Positions 50,376 through 59,948 of a stretch of 64,000 nt of DNA are shown in pieces. The notes under the pieces are model-generated. The model was not told where the DNA came from. It worked only from the letters and a program-made list of their open reading frames with translations, and searched no databases. Both the position numbers and the translations under genes were made by a program. Origin of the DNA: Caulobacterales bacterium (GTDB lineage: Bacteria; Pseudomonadota; Alphaproteobacteria; Caulobacterales; Parvularculaceae). The stretch's first letter is position 1; every line of letters begins with the position of its first letter. The stretch spans positions 1 through 64,000 of the forward strand of contig JACKIL010000004.1 of assembly GCA_020638525.1 (NCBI GenBank), read 5' to 3'.

Positions 50376-52694
50376 TCAGCGTTTTTCGATAGTCGGTGGA
50401 AGGTGCGCTTTGAGCGCAGGCGGCGCTCCTTCGAATCGCTCAATTTCGACAAGGCAGCTTTGTGCGACAGAGCCTTGAGCGAGCGACGATGTGCCAATGT
50501 CCTGCGTCAGCACATTCGGATTGCCGGCGACCTCCAGAGAGCCGATATCCGATGTCGATTCCGGGTCGAACCAGGCGCCCGTCGGCAGCACCAGAACGCC
50601 CTTTTGCACGCGATCCGTCACGATCGCGCTCGCAAGGCATGCGCCGCGACCGTTGAACAGGCGCACGAGAGCGCCATCTTCGATTCCCCGCGCGCGCGCA
50701 TCTTCAGTGTTGATGGAAACGCCTGTGCGTCCATTGATGCGACTTGCGCGGCTGTTCGCTCCGAAGTCGAGCTGGCTGTGCAACTTGTCCTTGGGCTGAT
50801 TGCTGATCAGGTGGAGCGGATAAAGCTCCGCAAGCGGCGCGCCGAGCCATTCGCGCGGTTCGCGCCAGGCCGGGTGCGGCGCGACATCTTCAAGACCGAA
50901 GGAAGCGATCTTCTCTGAATAGATTTCGATCTTGCCGGAGGGCGTGAGCAACGGGTTCTTTTCCGGATCGTTGCGGAAGCCGAAATGTAACACGCCGGGA
51001 TGGTCGAAGCGCGGCAGTTCCCATGCGCCCGCTTCCCAGAAGGTGTCGAAGTCCGGCGGGTTATAGCCGTGCTGCGTCGCGCGAGAGCATGTTTCGTCCC
51101 ACATGGCGCGCAGCCATGCGTCTTCGTCGCGTCCGAGCGTGAACTCTTCGCGAAAGCCGAGGCGGTCGGCGAGATCGGCGAAGATATCGTATTCGTTGCG
51201 CGCCTTTTGATGAGGCGGCACGACCTGATGCATCGCCATGAGCCAACGGTCGCAATGGCCCATGGTGAAGTCGTTGCGTTCAAGCGTCGTCGTGCATGGA
51301 AGGACGATATCTGCGCGGCGCGCCGTCGCCGTCCACCATGGCTCATGCACGATGATCGTCTCCGGCTTTCGCCATGCGTGAAGAAGGCGGTTGAGATCCT
51401 GGTGATGGTGGTAAGGGTTGCCGCCGCACCAGTAGACCATGCGGATATCGGGGTAGGTGAGGCGCTGCCCGTCATAGAGGCACTCGCCGCCCGGATTGAG
51501 CAGCATGTCGGCGATGCGCGCTACGGGATAGAGCGTTTCGATCGCGTTGGGCGGCACGGGAAGCGCTGCGGGGCGCACGACATGATCCCAGTCATAGCCG
51601 ATCGTTCCGACGGCGCCGTAACCGAAGCCGAAGCCGCCGCCGGGCAGGCCGATCTGGCCCAGCATAGCCGCGAGAACAATGTTCATCCAGTAAGGTTGCT
51701 CGCCATTCTCCTGACGTTGCAGGGACCAGCTCGACGAGATGAGCGTGCGCCCGCCCGCCATGCGCCGCGCGAGAGAGGCGATCGTTTCAGCGGGGATGGT
51801 GCTGATGCGTTCGGCCCATTCAGGGGATTTCGGAACGCCGTCGCTTTCGCCGGTCAGATAAGGAACGAATTTGTCGAACCCGACGCAATAGCGGTCGAGA
51901 AACGCCTTGTCGTGGAGCCCCTCTGTGTAAAGAACATAGGCGAGGGCGAGCATCACGGCCATGTCTGTCGTCGGGCGCGGCTGGAGCCATTCTGCACCCA
52001 GAAAATCCGCCATGTCGTCTTTTGTCGGCCCGACATAGACGAAAGAAACGCCCCGCTCGCGGCACTCCAGAAGGCCGTCGCGCGCGCCATGAACGCCCAT
52101 GCCGCCGGCGTTCACCTGATTATTCTTCATCGCCCAGCCGCCGAAAGCGACGACGAGATCGGTGTGCTTGGCGATCATGTCCCAGGTCGTGGGAGCGAAG
52201 ATCGCTTCCCAGAAGTTTCCGGTGACGTGAGGAACGATGACTTCCGCCGCCGCGAATGAGTAGGAATTGGTTGTGTTCGTATGCCCGCCGGCGAGATTGA
52301 GGAATCGGCGCAGCTGGCTCTGCGCATGGTGAAAGCGCCCGGCGCTCGCCCAGCCATAGGCGCCGGCGAAGATGCTCTCATTGCCGAACTCGCTCCGGAC
52401 GCGCTTGATCTCCTCCGCGACGATATCGAGCGCTTCATCCCAAGGCGTTTCAACGAAAGGGTCGTCGCCGCGCTTATCGTTGTTGCGGCCGGGGCCATCC
52501 TTGAGCCAGCCCTTGCGGATCATCGGGGCGCCGATGCGCACGGGATGGTCGATCGCATCGATCAGTGAACGGCCGATTGGCGACGGGTCCGGATCATCCT
52601 GAAAAGGTAATACGCCTTTGATGCGATCGTCTTCGACGACAATACGATAGGCGCCCCAGTGGGTCGCTGTCGGTACGACCTTTTCTCTGGACAT
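50376..52694 (-). CDS. molybdopterin oxidoreductase, BisC/DMSO-reductase type
   Basis: A 772-residue molybdenum enzyme of the DMSO-reductase family. There is no N-terminal Cys cluster for Fe-S and no Tat signal, so it resembles the cytoplasmic BisC group of S- or N-oxide reductases and hydroxylase relatives. The start PTATHWGAYRIVVEDDRI and the Mo-ligand region GGHTNTTNSYSFAAAEV (Ser146 at the position of the Mo-bound Ser in DMSO reductase) are seen. WCGGNPYHHHQDLNRLL and the C-terminal molydopterin-binding domain from LHLISNQPKDKLHSQ follow. The ATG at 52694 has GGGAGGA upstream; an earlier in-frame start would cross the operator. It is divergent from the TauD-like gene. The substrate is unknown. 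Confidence 0.9.
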   Translation of the reverse strand: MSREKVVPTATHWGAYRIVVEDDRIKGVLPFQDDPDPSPIGRSLIDAIDHPVRIGAPMIRKGWLKDGPGRNNDKRGDDPFVETPWDEALDIVAEEIKRVRSEFGNESIFAGAYGWASAGRFHHAQSQLRRFLNLAGGHTNTTNSYSFAAAEVIVPHVTGNFWEAIFAPTTWDMIAKHTDLVVAFGGWAMKNNQVNAGGMGVHGARDGLLECRERGVSFVYVGPTKDDMADFLGAEWLQPRPTTDMAVMLALAYVLYTEGLHDKAFLDRYCVGFDKFVPYLTGESDGVPKSPEWAERISTIPAETIASLARRMAGGRTLISSSWSLQRQENGEQPYWMNIVLAAMLGQIGLPGGGFGFGYGAVGTIGYDWDHVVRPAALPVPPNAIETLYPVARIADMLLNPGGECLYDGQRLTYPDIRMVYWCGGNPYHHHQDLNRLLHAWRKPETIIVHEPWWTATARRADIVLPCTTTLERNDFTMGHCDRWLMAMHQVVPPHQKARNEYDIFADLADRLGFREEFTLGRDEDAWLRAMWDETCSRATQHGYNPPDFDTFWEAGAWELPRFDHPGVLHFGFRNDPEKNPLLTPSGKIEIYSEKIASFGLEDVAPHPAWREPREWLGAPLAELYPLHLISNQPKDKLHSQLDFGANSRASRINGRTGVSINTEDARARGIEDGALVRLFNGRGACLASAIVTDRVQKGVLVLPTGAWFDPESTSDIGSLEVAGNPNVLTQDIGTSSLAQGSVAQSCLVEIERFEGAPPALKAHLPPTIEKR

Positions 52695-52718
52695 CCATTC
52701 CTCCCTATGTTTATTGTC

Positions 52719-52734
52719 CCAACCATAAGGTAGG
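52719..52734. promoter_or_regulatory. operator-like dyad CCAACCATAAGGTAGG
   Basis: Arms CCAACC/GGTAGG differ by one base from the perfect site at 48770, and both run on into GGGAA. It lies 25 bases upstream of the molybdoenzyme start and 108 upstream of the TauD-like gene, so it could control both. Confidence 0.5.
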
Positions 52735-52842
52735 GAAACGCTGAGCCGCAAGAAGAAAACTCAAACAATCGATGCTGTGATCAGCGTCGAGGCGGTTGGA
52801 GGCGAAGAGGAAACGCTCTATCTGAAGATAGAATGAGGGCGT

Positions 52843-53703
52843 ATGTCGATTTCTGTTACGGCGATCGAAGGCGCGCCGTTCGGCGCCGTCGTCGAAGGAT
52901 GGAATCCTGCGGAAGCGCCCGATGACGCGCTGGTCAGCGCCGTTGCTGACGCACTTCAAAAATATCTTTTACTGGCCTTTCGCGGGCATAAGCGGCCGAC
53001 CGATGAACAGCTCGCTGCTTTTGGCGCGGCGTTCGGTCCGCTCATCAAAGGCTCCGGTTATTTCGGCAATGAGAATCGCCTTCCCGAGATTCTTCCGGTG
53101 ACGAACCGTCTCGACGAACATGGCGTTCCTCTAGGCGTCGGGTCGTCTTCCGGATGCGATTGGCATGCGGATTACTCTTATATGCCGACGGTCGGCGACA
53201 TCAGTTTTCTCGAATGCACCGAGCACCCGGCTGCGGGCGGCGCCACTTACTTCTGCAATATGTATGAAGCGCTGGAGATGCTGCCGGAAGAACTGCTGAA
53301 CGAAGTCGAAGGAAAGTCCGCTTTTCACGACGCGCTCAACGCCGAACGGAACACGACGGCGGAAGATGCTGAGAAAAAGCGGGCGAGCGGACGGCATACG
53401 ATCAAGCAGAAGCCGGCCGCCTCGCACCCTGTCATCGTCGCGCATCCGCGCACTGGGCGGAAGACGCTTTATGTGAACCCGATGCTGACGCGTTACATCA
53501 AGGACGTCAGCGCGGAGAAGAGCCATCGCGTGCTTGAGGAGATATTCGCCGAGGCGATCCGTCCGGAGAGGATCTACAAGCACTCCTGGCGCAAGGGCGA
53601 TATGGTGGTCTGGGATACGATCGGCACCGTTCATCGGCGCGATAGCTTCCCGTCCAACGAGATTCGCGATATGCGCCAGATGAGCACGCTTTTCGAAATC
53701 TGA
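52843..53703 (+). CDS. TauD/TfdA-like Fe(II)/2-oxoglutarate dioxygenase
   Basis: A 286-residue 2-oxoglutarate-dependent dioxygenase of the TauD/TfdA family. The iron ligands are His108 and Asp110 (CDWHADYSY) and His264 (IGTVHRRDSF), with Arg278 (MRQMSTLFEI) for 2-oxoglutarate. The HPRTGRKTLYVNPMLTRYI segment is typical. These enzymes hydroxylate next to a sulfonate, ether or carboxylate so that the bond breaks. It is the second such oxygenase class in this block and leads an operon with TetR, GMC oxidoreductase and membrane-protein genes. Confidence 0.9.
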   Translation: MSISVTAIEGAPFGAVVEGWNPAEAPDDALVSAVADALQKYLLLAFRGHKRPTDEQLAAFGAAFGPLIKGSGYFGNENRLPEILPVTNRLDEHGVPLGVGSSSGCDWHADYSYMPTVGDISFLECTEHPAAGGATYFCNMYEALEMLPEELLNEVEGKSAFHDALNAERNTTAEDAEKKRASGRHTIKQKPAASHPVIVAHPRTGRKTLYVNPMLTRYIKDVSAEKSHRVLEEIFAEAIRPERIYKHSWRKGDMVVWDTIGTVHRRDSFPSNEIRDMRQMSTLFEI

Positions 53704-53729
53704 ACGCAGCTCTGAAGGAAAAGAGAAGC

Positions 53730-54356
53730 ATGGCCGGCGCAGTCATCAAAGAGTTTCCTAGGAAGTCGGGCAAGGCGGCGCCGAAAAACGTGCGCGAGCA
53801 TATCCTGCAGGTGGCCGAAGAGCTCATCGTCCAATATGGCTCGAACGGCTTTAGCTATCAGCACATCGCCGACCGCGTCGGAATTCGCAAAGCGAGCATC
53901 CACCATCACTTCCCGACCAAGAACGATCTCATCCTCGTTCTGGGGCAGATGAAGGCCGACGCTTTCTTCGCGCAGATGAATTCGATCATGGTGGGCAAAG
54001 GATCGGCGGCGGAAAAGCTCGAACTCTATTTCAACCTCTTCGAAGAAAATTTCATTCGGGGGTGCGGCGCTTCGATCAGTTTCTTCGGCATGCTCGGCGC
54101 GGAGTTCGGCAGTCAGGACGATCGCGTCGCCACGCGCGTGCGCCTGTTCTTCAGTGAGAATATCAGCCGGCTGACGGCGCTGATCGAAGAAGGACGGAAG
54201 GAAGGCTCACTGCACTTTCCGGGCGAGCCTGAACTGACGGCTGTTGCGATTTTCTCGATGCTCGAAGGCGCGATGATCATCGTGCGCGCGAGCGGCGACT
54301 GGGAACGATATGGCGAGATTATCGCGCAGGTTCGCCGGCTGATCGTCTCACCGTAA
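53730..54356 (+). CDS. TetR/AcrR family transcriptional regulator
   Basis: A 208-residue TetR-type regulator with the DNA-binding domain at about residues 14-62 (REHILQVAEELIVQYGSNGF, then QHIADRVGIRKASIHHHFPTKNDL). The C-terminal half has a helix pattern close to the AcrR_C group. It lies 26 bases after the TauD-like gene within the same operon, and no other TetR gene lies in 48-64 kb. It is therefore the best candidate to bind the CCTACC/GGTAGG sites at 48770, 52719 and perhaps 59949; this is inferred from position. Confidence 0.92.
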   Translation: MAGAVIKEFPRKSGKAAPKNVREHILQVAEELIVQYGSNGFSYQHIADRVGIRKASIHHHFPTKNDLILVLGQMKADAFFAQMNSIMVGKGSAAEKLELYFNLFEENFIRGCGASISFFGMLGAEFGSQDDRVATRVRLFFSENISRLTALIEEGRKEGSLHFPGEPELTAVAIFSMLEGAMIIVRASGDWERYGEIIAQVRRLIVSP

Positions 54357-54408
54357 TCCTGTCATTCGCGCGCGTCAGGCGCGTCATTCCATCAGAACAG
54401 GAGCGCGC

Positions 54409-55854
54409 ATGGGCGCCCCCGAAGCGATCATTATTGGCAGCGGCTTTTCCGGCTCCGCGGCGGCGGCTGCGCTTGCTGAACGCGGTTGCGCCGTCACAGT
54501 GATCGAGCGTGGCCCGTGGCGCCGCACAGATTTCGTGAAATCGCTGGGCATTGAAGACGCTGCGCCATTTCCGCGGGGCGGGCGCATGACGACGGGTTTT
54601 CTGCGCTCGCTCGGCGGGGTTTCGTTCAACAAGAGCGGACGCGTTCTTTTCAATCGCAACGGGCTATTCGACGTTTTTCTCGGCGACGGACTTGATGTTA
54701 TTGGCTCTGCTTCGGTTGGCGGAAACAGCCATGTCTATGGCGGCATTTCGATGCGTCCGGTCGACCGGGCCTATTGGGATAATGCTGGCGAGGGACTTTC
54801 CGCCGCCGCTATGGAAGCCGACTATGAAGCCGTCGAGCGACTCCTGAAGCCGCGCAGGGTGGGGCCGGAGGCGCTCGGCGCGGCGGCGCTTGCAAAGCGG
54901 TTTCCTTCCGCAAGCAAGCTTATGACGGGTGCGGATGAAACGGCGTTGTCTCTTGCGATCAGCAATGCGCCGCTCGGAGAGGCGCTGACAGGTAGAGGCG
55001 GTCTCTTCGGCTGCGTCGACGGGAGCAAGCGAACGGTCGATGAGACATTTCTCGGGCCATACCTTCGCAGCGGCAAAGTTCGCGTTCTGGCGCTGCATGA
55101 AGTCGAAGCGATAACGCGTGAAGATAGCGGCTATGCGCTTCATGTGCGGGATTTGAAGCGCGGTAAGAACGTCGTTTTGAAATCAGGCAGGGTCGTGCTC
55201 GCCGCCGGCGCGTTCAACACGGTTTCGCTTCTTCTGAAGAGTCGCGAGCGCGGATTGCGGCTTACGGAGGCGCTGGGCAGCCATTTCGGCGGAAATGGCG
55301 ACACGGCCGGCATCTGGCGCCAGAAGGACGATACGGATCTCACGGCCGCGACGCCGACCTTGCAGCGCGTTCGCCTGAAATCGGCGCCGGACCTCGACAT
55401 TGTGGAAGGCGCAGCGCCGTTTCCGGGGTTCATGCCCGCGCCGGGGTTCGTGACGAAAGGCCTTTCGCGCACAAGCCTTATCGCCGGCATGGGCAAGGAC
55501 AAGATGAACGGCGAAGTGTCGATCGCCGATGGACGCATCCGCCTTTCCTACAACCCCGATGAGAGCCCGATCATTCGCGAACTCGAAGCCGCATTTGATG
55601 AAATTGCGCGCGAAACCGGAACGAAAATCGAAAAACCGAAGCGGCTCTTCACCGTGCACCCGACAGGCGGCGCAGGCATAGGCCGCGTCGTCGACGGCGG
55701 CGGCGCCGTATACGGATGTCCGGGGCTTTATGTCGCCGATGCGTCGGCGTTTCCGAAACCGCTCGGCTCGGCGCCGTCGCTCACGATCGCCACCTGGGCG
55801 CGCCATGTCGCGCGCGGCATGGAACTCTCCAACTTATACCGCTCAAACAAATAA
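54409..55854 (+). CDS. GMC-type FAD oxidoreductase (cholesterol-oxidase-like)
   Basis: A 481-residue flavoprotein of the GMC/cholesterol-oxidase group that oxidises an alcohol. The N-terminal FAD-binding motif is IIIGSGFSGSAAAAALAERG (about 8-27), ending in the ribose-binding Glu of VIERG. ASVGGNSHVYGGI is the second flavin contact and VVLAAGAFNTVSLLLKS the third. The catalytic His is probably His417 in VHPTGGAGIG. VYGCPGLYVADASAFPKPLGSAPSLTIA is the conserved C-terminal FAD segment. No export signal is present. It may oxidise the alcohol formed by one of the two dioxygenases. Confidence 0.9.
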   Translation: MGAPEAIIIGSGFSGSAAAAALAERGCAVTVIERGPWRRTDFVKSLGIEDAAPFPRGGRMTTGFLRSLGGVSFNKSGRVLFNRNGLFDVFLGDGLDVIGSASVGGNSHVYGGISMRPVDRAYWDNAGEGLSAAAMEADYEAVERLLKPRRVGPEALGAAALAKRFPSASKLMTGADETALSLAISNAPLGEALTGRGGLFGCVDGSKRTVDETFLGPYLRSGKVRVLALHEVEAITREDSGYALHVRDLKRGKNVVLKSGRVVLAAGAFNTVSLLLKSRERGLRLTEALGSHFGGNGDTAGIWRQKDDTDLTAATPTLQRVRLKSAPDLDIVEGAAPFPGFMPAPGFVTKGLSRTSLIAGMGKDKMNGEVSIADGRIRLSYNPDESPIIRELEAAFDEIARETGTKIEKPKRLFTVHPTGGAGIGRVVDGGGAVYGCPGLYVADASAFPKPLGSAPSLTIATWARHVARGMELSNLYRSNK

Positions 55855-55869
55855 GAAAGCGAGGAAACG

Positions 55870-56286
55870 ATGCTCTATAACGGTCCGGACAAACGCCTGC
55901 GGACATATTCGTGGTTCATGATTTTTATGGCGGTGTTCTTCCTGACGCCGCTCGCCGCCGAACTGATCTGGCCGGCGGGGCTCGTCTGGCAGGACGGGCG
56001 GACCAATGAGTCCGTGCCGTGGATGCTGAAGGCGATGTATATCTCCCTCGCCATCTGCATGGTGATGGGCGCGAAAGACCCGGTCAGGAACGTAATCATC
56101 ATCGACTATGCGATGATTTCCAGCATCGTCCACGGCCTCGTCATGCTTTGGTTCGCCGTCAAACTGCACCATGAGCACGCGCATTTGTGGGGCGACGTGC
56201 CAATGCTGCTGATTCTCGCCATTGTGCTCTTTTTCTATAATCCGCGCCGCATCGCGCAGGAGAAGAAAGAAGCAGAGGCTAGCTGA
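55870..56286 (+). CDS. small polytopic membrane protein (DUF6632-like)
   Basis: A 138-residue protein with four predicted membrane helices (about residues 14-33, 51-67, 77-98 and 106-125). LWFAVKLHHEHAHLWGDVPML between helices 3 and 4 contains several His residues. It looks like the DUF6632 family, for which I know no function. It starts 15 bases after the GMC oxidoreductase and its stop overlaps the next start by one base, so it belongs to the TauD-TetR-GMC operon. The His cluster could bind metal or quinone and pass electrons, which is speculation. Confidence 0.65.
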   Translation: MLYNGPDKRLRTYSWFMIFMAVFFLTPLAAELIWPAGLVWQDGRTNESVPWMLKAMYISLAICMVMGAKDPVRNVIIIDYAMISSIVHGLVMLWFAVKLHHEHAHLWGDVPMLLILAIVLFFYNPRRIAQEKKEAEAS

Positions 56287-57134
56287 TGCGAACGCGAGGA
56301 GCGCGCCGGCGCATGCGGCTCGCCGCGCTCACCGCAATCGCCATCTGCGCGTTTGCTGGAAACTCGCTACTGACGCGCGCCGCCCTTGGTGATGGGCTCA
56401 TCGGCGCAGGCGCGTTCGCGGGCATAAGACTGATTTCGGGCGCAGTCGTCCTGCTGGCATTCGGGCTCATGCGCCGCCAGTCATTGGCGCCAACGAATAG
56501 CGCGCTCCTCGGCGCTACATTTCTTTTTGCCTATGCAGCGGCGTTTTCATTCGCTTACCTCGAACTCGACGCGGCGAGCGGCGCGCTCATTCTTTTCGGA
56601 AGCGTGCAGATTGCGATGGCCGGGGCGGCGTTGCTGCGCGGCGCGCGTTATTCGGCGCGAGAATATCTCGGCGTCGCGATAGCTTTTGCTGGCCTCGTTT
56701 TCCTCCTCGCGCCACGTGTTGGCGCGCCAGCCTTCGCTGCTGCCGCGCTGATGGCGGGCGCGGGCGCGGCCTGGGCCGGTTACACAGTCAACGGAAAATA
56801 TTCCGGAGAAACACCGGTGCAGAGCATCACGTTGAGCTTTCTTTATGCGACGCCCGCCGCGGCGCTGCTCCTGTTAACCATGAACTCGCACGCGACAACG
56901 CCGGGCGTATTGCTGGCGGTCGCATCGGGCGCGGGAGCTTCGGCGCTTGGCTATTTGATCTGGTATTTGATCTTGCCGTCGCTTTCCATTGCGACGGCGG
57001 GCGCGGCGCAATTGCTTGCCCCGGTCGTAACGGCGCTCGGTGCGGCGCTGCTGCTGGGCGAGCGCGTGAGCACGACGCTGGCGCTTGCGGGGGCGCTCAT
57101 TATTGCGGGGATCGCGCTCACGCTTAGGAAATGA
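56286..57134 (+). CDS. EamA/DMT-superfamily transporter
   Basis: A 282-residue membrane protein with ten hydrophobic helices in two EamA repeats, a drug/metabolite transporter topology. AGNSLLTRAAL opens the first repeat and GAGAAWAGYTVNGKYSG the second. AGAAQLLAPVVTALGAALLLGERVSTTLALAGALIIAGIAL, split, is the classic last-repeat signature. It probably exports or imports a small metabolite. It is the last gene of the operon that begins with the TauD-like oxygenase. Confidence 0.87.
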   Translation: MRTRGARRRMRLAALTAIAICAFAGNSLLTRAALGDGLIGAGAFAGIRLISGAVVLLAFGLMRRQSLAPTNSALLGATFLFAYAAAFSFAYLELDAASGALILFGSVQIAMAGAALLRGARYSAREYLGVAIAFAGLVFLLAPRVGAPAFAAAALMAGAGAAWAGYTVNGKYSGETPVQSITLSFLYATPAAALLLLTMNSHATTPGVLLAVASGAGASALGYLIWYLILPSLSIATAGAAQLLAPVVTALGAALLLGERVSTTLALAGALIIAGIALTLRK

Positions 57135-57198
57135 GGGTGCCGCGCCTCCCGCGACCAGAGCAGGTGAATTCGGTGAAATTGCGCTATAAGATGGCGCC

Positions 57199-59898
57199 AT
57201 GAACCGCAACTGGATCATCGAGACGAAGCTCTGCGCGCCGCACCGGCCCGGCAATCTGGTGGCGCGCAAGCGCCTTTCCGAGAGCTTTGCGCGCTGGAAA
57301 ACGTCGAAGCTCGGCCTGGTCATCGCGCCCGCCGGATACGGGAAAACATCTCTCCTAACCGATTGGTGCGAACGCTGGCGCAAGGAGGGGGCGCTCGTCG
57401 CCTGGCTGACGCTCGATGAGAATGACAGCGACGCCCTGCGCCTTACTTCTTACATTATCGCCGCCTTTTCGAGCGCCGGCGTGCCGCTCGACCGGCTGGA
57501 GTTCGCGGCCCATCAGGGCCTTGCCGACACGCCGATTGAGGCGGCTTTCGCCTCGCTCATCAACCACCTCGCCGAGTGCCGGCGCGAGATGGTGCTGGTG
57601 CTTGAAGACTACCACCGGCTTCATTCGCCGGAGGCGGACAAGCTCATCGACGCGCTTGTTGCGAGCGCGCCGGACAATGTGCACGTCTTCATCAGTAGCC
57701 GCGAGCGCCCGAAAGTGATGCAGGCGACCTATCGCGCCCGCGACCAGCTCATCGAGGTAAGCCCGGAAGACCTCAAATTCACGAAGGCGGAAGCGCGGGA
57801 CCTCTTTGGTCAGTCCATCGCACCCACAGCGATCGAAAGCCTGATCGAGCAGACGGAAGGCTGGGCCGTCGCTTTGCAGCTAGCGAAGCTCTGGTGTGAA
57901 GACCGCCAGGAGACGCCGGCGCCGAGCGCTGCGGATTTGCTCTGGGCGGGGAACGTTGCGGACTATTTCGCCGAGCAAATTCTCTATGCGCTTGAGCCGT
58001 CGCTGCAGGAATTTCTGCTGAAGACGTCGATCCTGGAGCGGATCAACGCCGATCTTGCGAACACGGTTTGCGGGCGGAGCGATTGCGGGCAGCTCCTCTC
58101 GAACCTGCACCGGTTGCACGCGCTCATTCTTCCGATCGACAAGAATCACCACTGGTTCCGCTGCCATCAGCTTTTCGGCGACTTTCTGCGCCGCACGCTG
58201 GAGAAAGAACGCCCGCGCGCCATCCCTGCGCTACACGCTGCGGCGTCTGAATGGTTTGAGAAAGAAGGCTTCATCGTCGAGGCTGTGCTTCATGCGAAAG
58301 CGGCCGGCGATGTCGACCGGGCGGCGGATATCGTGCTTTCAGCAGGCGGCTGGCGGCTGATCATCGAGTCGGGCGTCGCACTGACGAGCAGCCTCCTTCA
58401 GCAATTCAGCGCCGACGAGATTGGCCGATATCCGCGACTGCAGATCTGCCAGTCTTATATGTGCATGAAGACGGGCGACATTGCGCGCGGCCGCGCGCTT
58501 ATTGAAGCGCTACGCCCGCAATTCGGCGAACATGCGCCCCCGACCGCCGATCCCATTACGGTGCGCGACTTCGACCATGTCGATGGCCTTCTCTATCGGT
58601 ATCAGGATCTTCCTGTCACCTATGCTGACCTTGCGATCCTTCGTGAGAAGGCGAACAACGCTAATGCGAACGACCCAGTCGATGTCGCGGTGCGCCTGAC
58701 GGAGCTTTGCCTGACGCCGCTCGTGTTGGGCGATTTCGCCGCGGCGCAGGCGGTGAGCGCAGAAGCGATCCGCTACATGCAATCGACGGGGCAGGTGCTC
58801 GCTTTCAACTACTGCTACTTCCACGTCGGCATGGCTTCATATGGCGCGTTCAACTTTCATGAGGCTGAGGCGACATTCATTGAGGCGCAGGCGCTCGCCG
58901 AGGAAAATTACGGCTCTGACAGCGGTCTGAAAAACATTGCTGACTGCATGCTCGCCGTAATGCGCGCAGAGCGCGACGACAACGAAGCCGCAGAAAAACT
59001 TTTGTCGGGCGCGCTTTCCGTTATCGAGCGGCATGATTCATGGATGGAAGTGCTTGCGGCCACCTATCAGGCGGCGGCGAGCGTCGCCTATTCGAAGGAC
59101 GGGCCTGAGGGCGTTCTAGCTGTGCTCGCAAGGGGCGAGGCGACGGCGAAGCGGCGCGGCATGACGCGGCTGTTGACTTATATGCTTGCGGAGCGCGCTC
59201 GCTGGCTTGTTCATTTCGAGGCGCTGGACGAGGCGAAGGCGGCGCTCAACGATCCGCGTCTCATGTTCACGCTGGGCTCGTGGCGTCAGGAGCCATACCA
59301 ATGGCGCCGGCACCAAACGGTGGGCTTCGCCAAGGTGCGGCTGATGCTTGCGACGCGACAGCCCGAAGGCGCGTACGAAATTCTCGACGATATCGAGCAG
59401 TCGGCGGTGCGCGGCGGCAGGCATTATGATGCAGCGCAGGCGAAAATCCTGCGGGCCGTATTCATGTTCGCTGCTGGCGACGAGCTGAAGGCGGCGGGCG
59501 AACTGCTGAAAGTATTGTCCGTCGCGGCCCCTCAAAATGCGCGCCGGATTTTCCTCGAAATGCCGCCTGAGATTGAAGATCTGCTTCGCCTTTGCCGTCA
59601 GCAGAGCAAGTTGCGCGGTTCGGGCAGTTTCGTGCGTACTTTCATTGAGGATCTTCTGGAAGCGCGGCGCGCGCGGCGGATGCGTCATCAGGTGCACCAG
59701 CGCATCGACCTGCTTTCAGCCCGTGAGCGCGAAGTCCTATCCGAGCTCTGCAATGGCGCGCGCAACAAGGAAATCGCGCGCGCGCTCGACATGACTGAAA
59801 ATACAGTGAAGTTTCACTTGAAGAATATTTTTGCAAAACTCGGCGTCGACAATCGCGCCGAGGCCGTTGCGGTCGCCCGCGAGCGCTCGCTCGCCTAG
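57199..59898 (+). CDS. MalT/LAL-type LuxR-family transcriptional activator
   Basis: A large ATP-dependent activator of 899 residues. The N-terminal STAND NTPase has Walker A APAGYGKTS (43-51) and a Walker B MVLVLEDYHRL (about 131-141). The middle 450 residues are TPR-like helical repeats that sense an inducer. A C-terminal LuxR helix-turn-helix (about 835-893, LSAREREVLSELCNG then NKEIARALDMTENTVKFHLKNIF) binds DNA. Relatives include MalT and the alkane regulator AlkS. A -10-like TATAAG lies at 57185, just upstream. It lies between the TauD/GMC operon and the HyuA-DUF917-TonB operon, so activation of either is plausible. Confidence 0.93.
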   Translation: MNRNWIIETKLCAPHRPGNLVARKRLSESFARWKTSKLGLVIAPAGYGKTSLLTDWCERWRKEGALVAWLTLDENDSDALRLTSYIIAAFSSAGVPLDRLEFAAHQGLADTPIEAAFASLINHLAECRREMVLVLEDYHRLHSPEADKLIDALVASAPDNVHVFISSRERPKVMQATYRARDQLIEVSPEDLKFTKAEARDLFGQSIAPTAIESLIEQTEGWAVALQLAKLWCEDRQETPAPSAADLLWAGNVADYFAEQILYALEPSLQEFLLKTSILERINADLANTVCGRSDCGQLLSNLHRLHALILPIDKNHHWFRCHQLFGDFLRRTLEKERPRAIPALHAAASEWFEKEGFIVEAVLHAKAAGDVDRAADIVLSAGGWRLIIESGVALTSSLLQQFSADEIGRYPRLQICQSYMCMKTGDIARGRALIEALRPQFGEHAPPTADPITVRDFDHVDGLLYRYQDLPVTYADLAILREKANNANANDPVDVAVRLTELCLTPLVLGDFAAAQAVSAEAIRYMQSTGQVLAFNYCYFHVGMASYGAFNFHEAEATFIEAQALAEENYGSDSGLKNIADCMLAVMRAERDDNEAAEKLLSGALSVIERHDSWMEVLAATYQAAASVAYSKDGPEGVLAVLARGEATAKRRGMTRLLTYMLAERARWLVHFEALDEAKAALNDPRLMFTLGSWRQEPYQWRRHQTVGFAKVRLMLATRQPEGAYEILDDIEQSAVRGGRHYDAAQAKILRAVFMFAAGDELKAAGELLKVLSVAAPQNARRIFLEMPPEIEDLLRLCRQQSKLRGSGSFVRTFIEDLLEARRARRMRHQVHQRIDLLSAREREVLSELCNGARNKEIARALDMTENTVKFHLKNIFAKLGVDNRAEAVAVARERSLA

Positions 59899-59948
59899 AT
59901 TTCGGGCCGTCTGGAACGTTGGAATTCACCTGAGCCGGAGGGGCGTTT

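Noticed and set aside
53753..53766. Palindrome TTCCTAGGAA
   Set aside because: It lies within the first codons of the TetR gene at 53730 and is explained by coding sequence; it resembles no other site.
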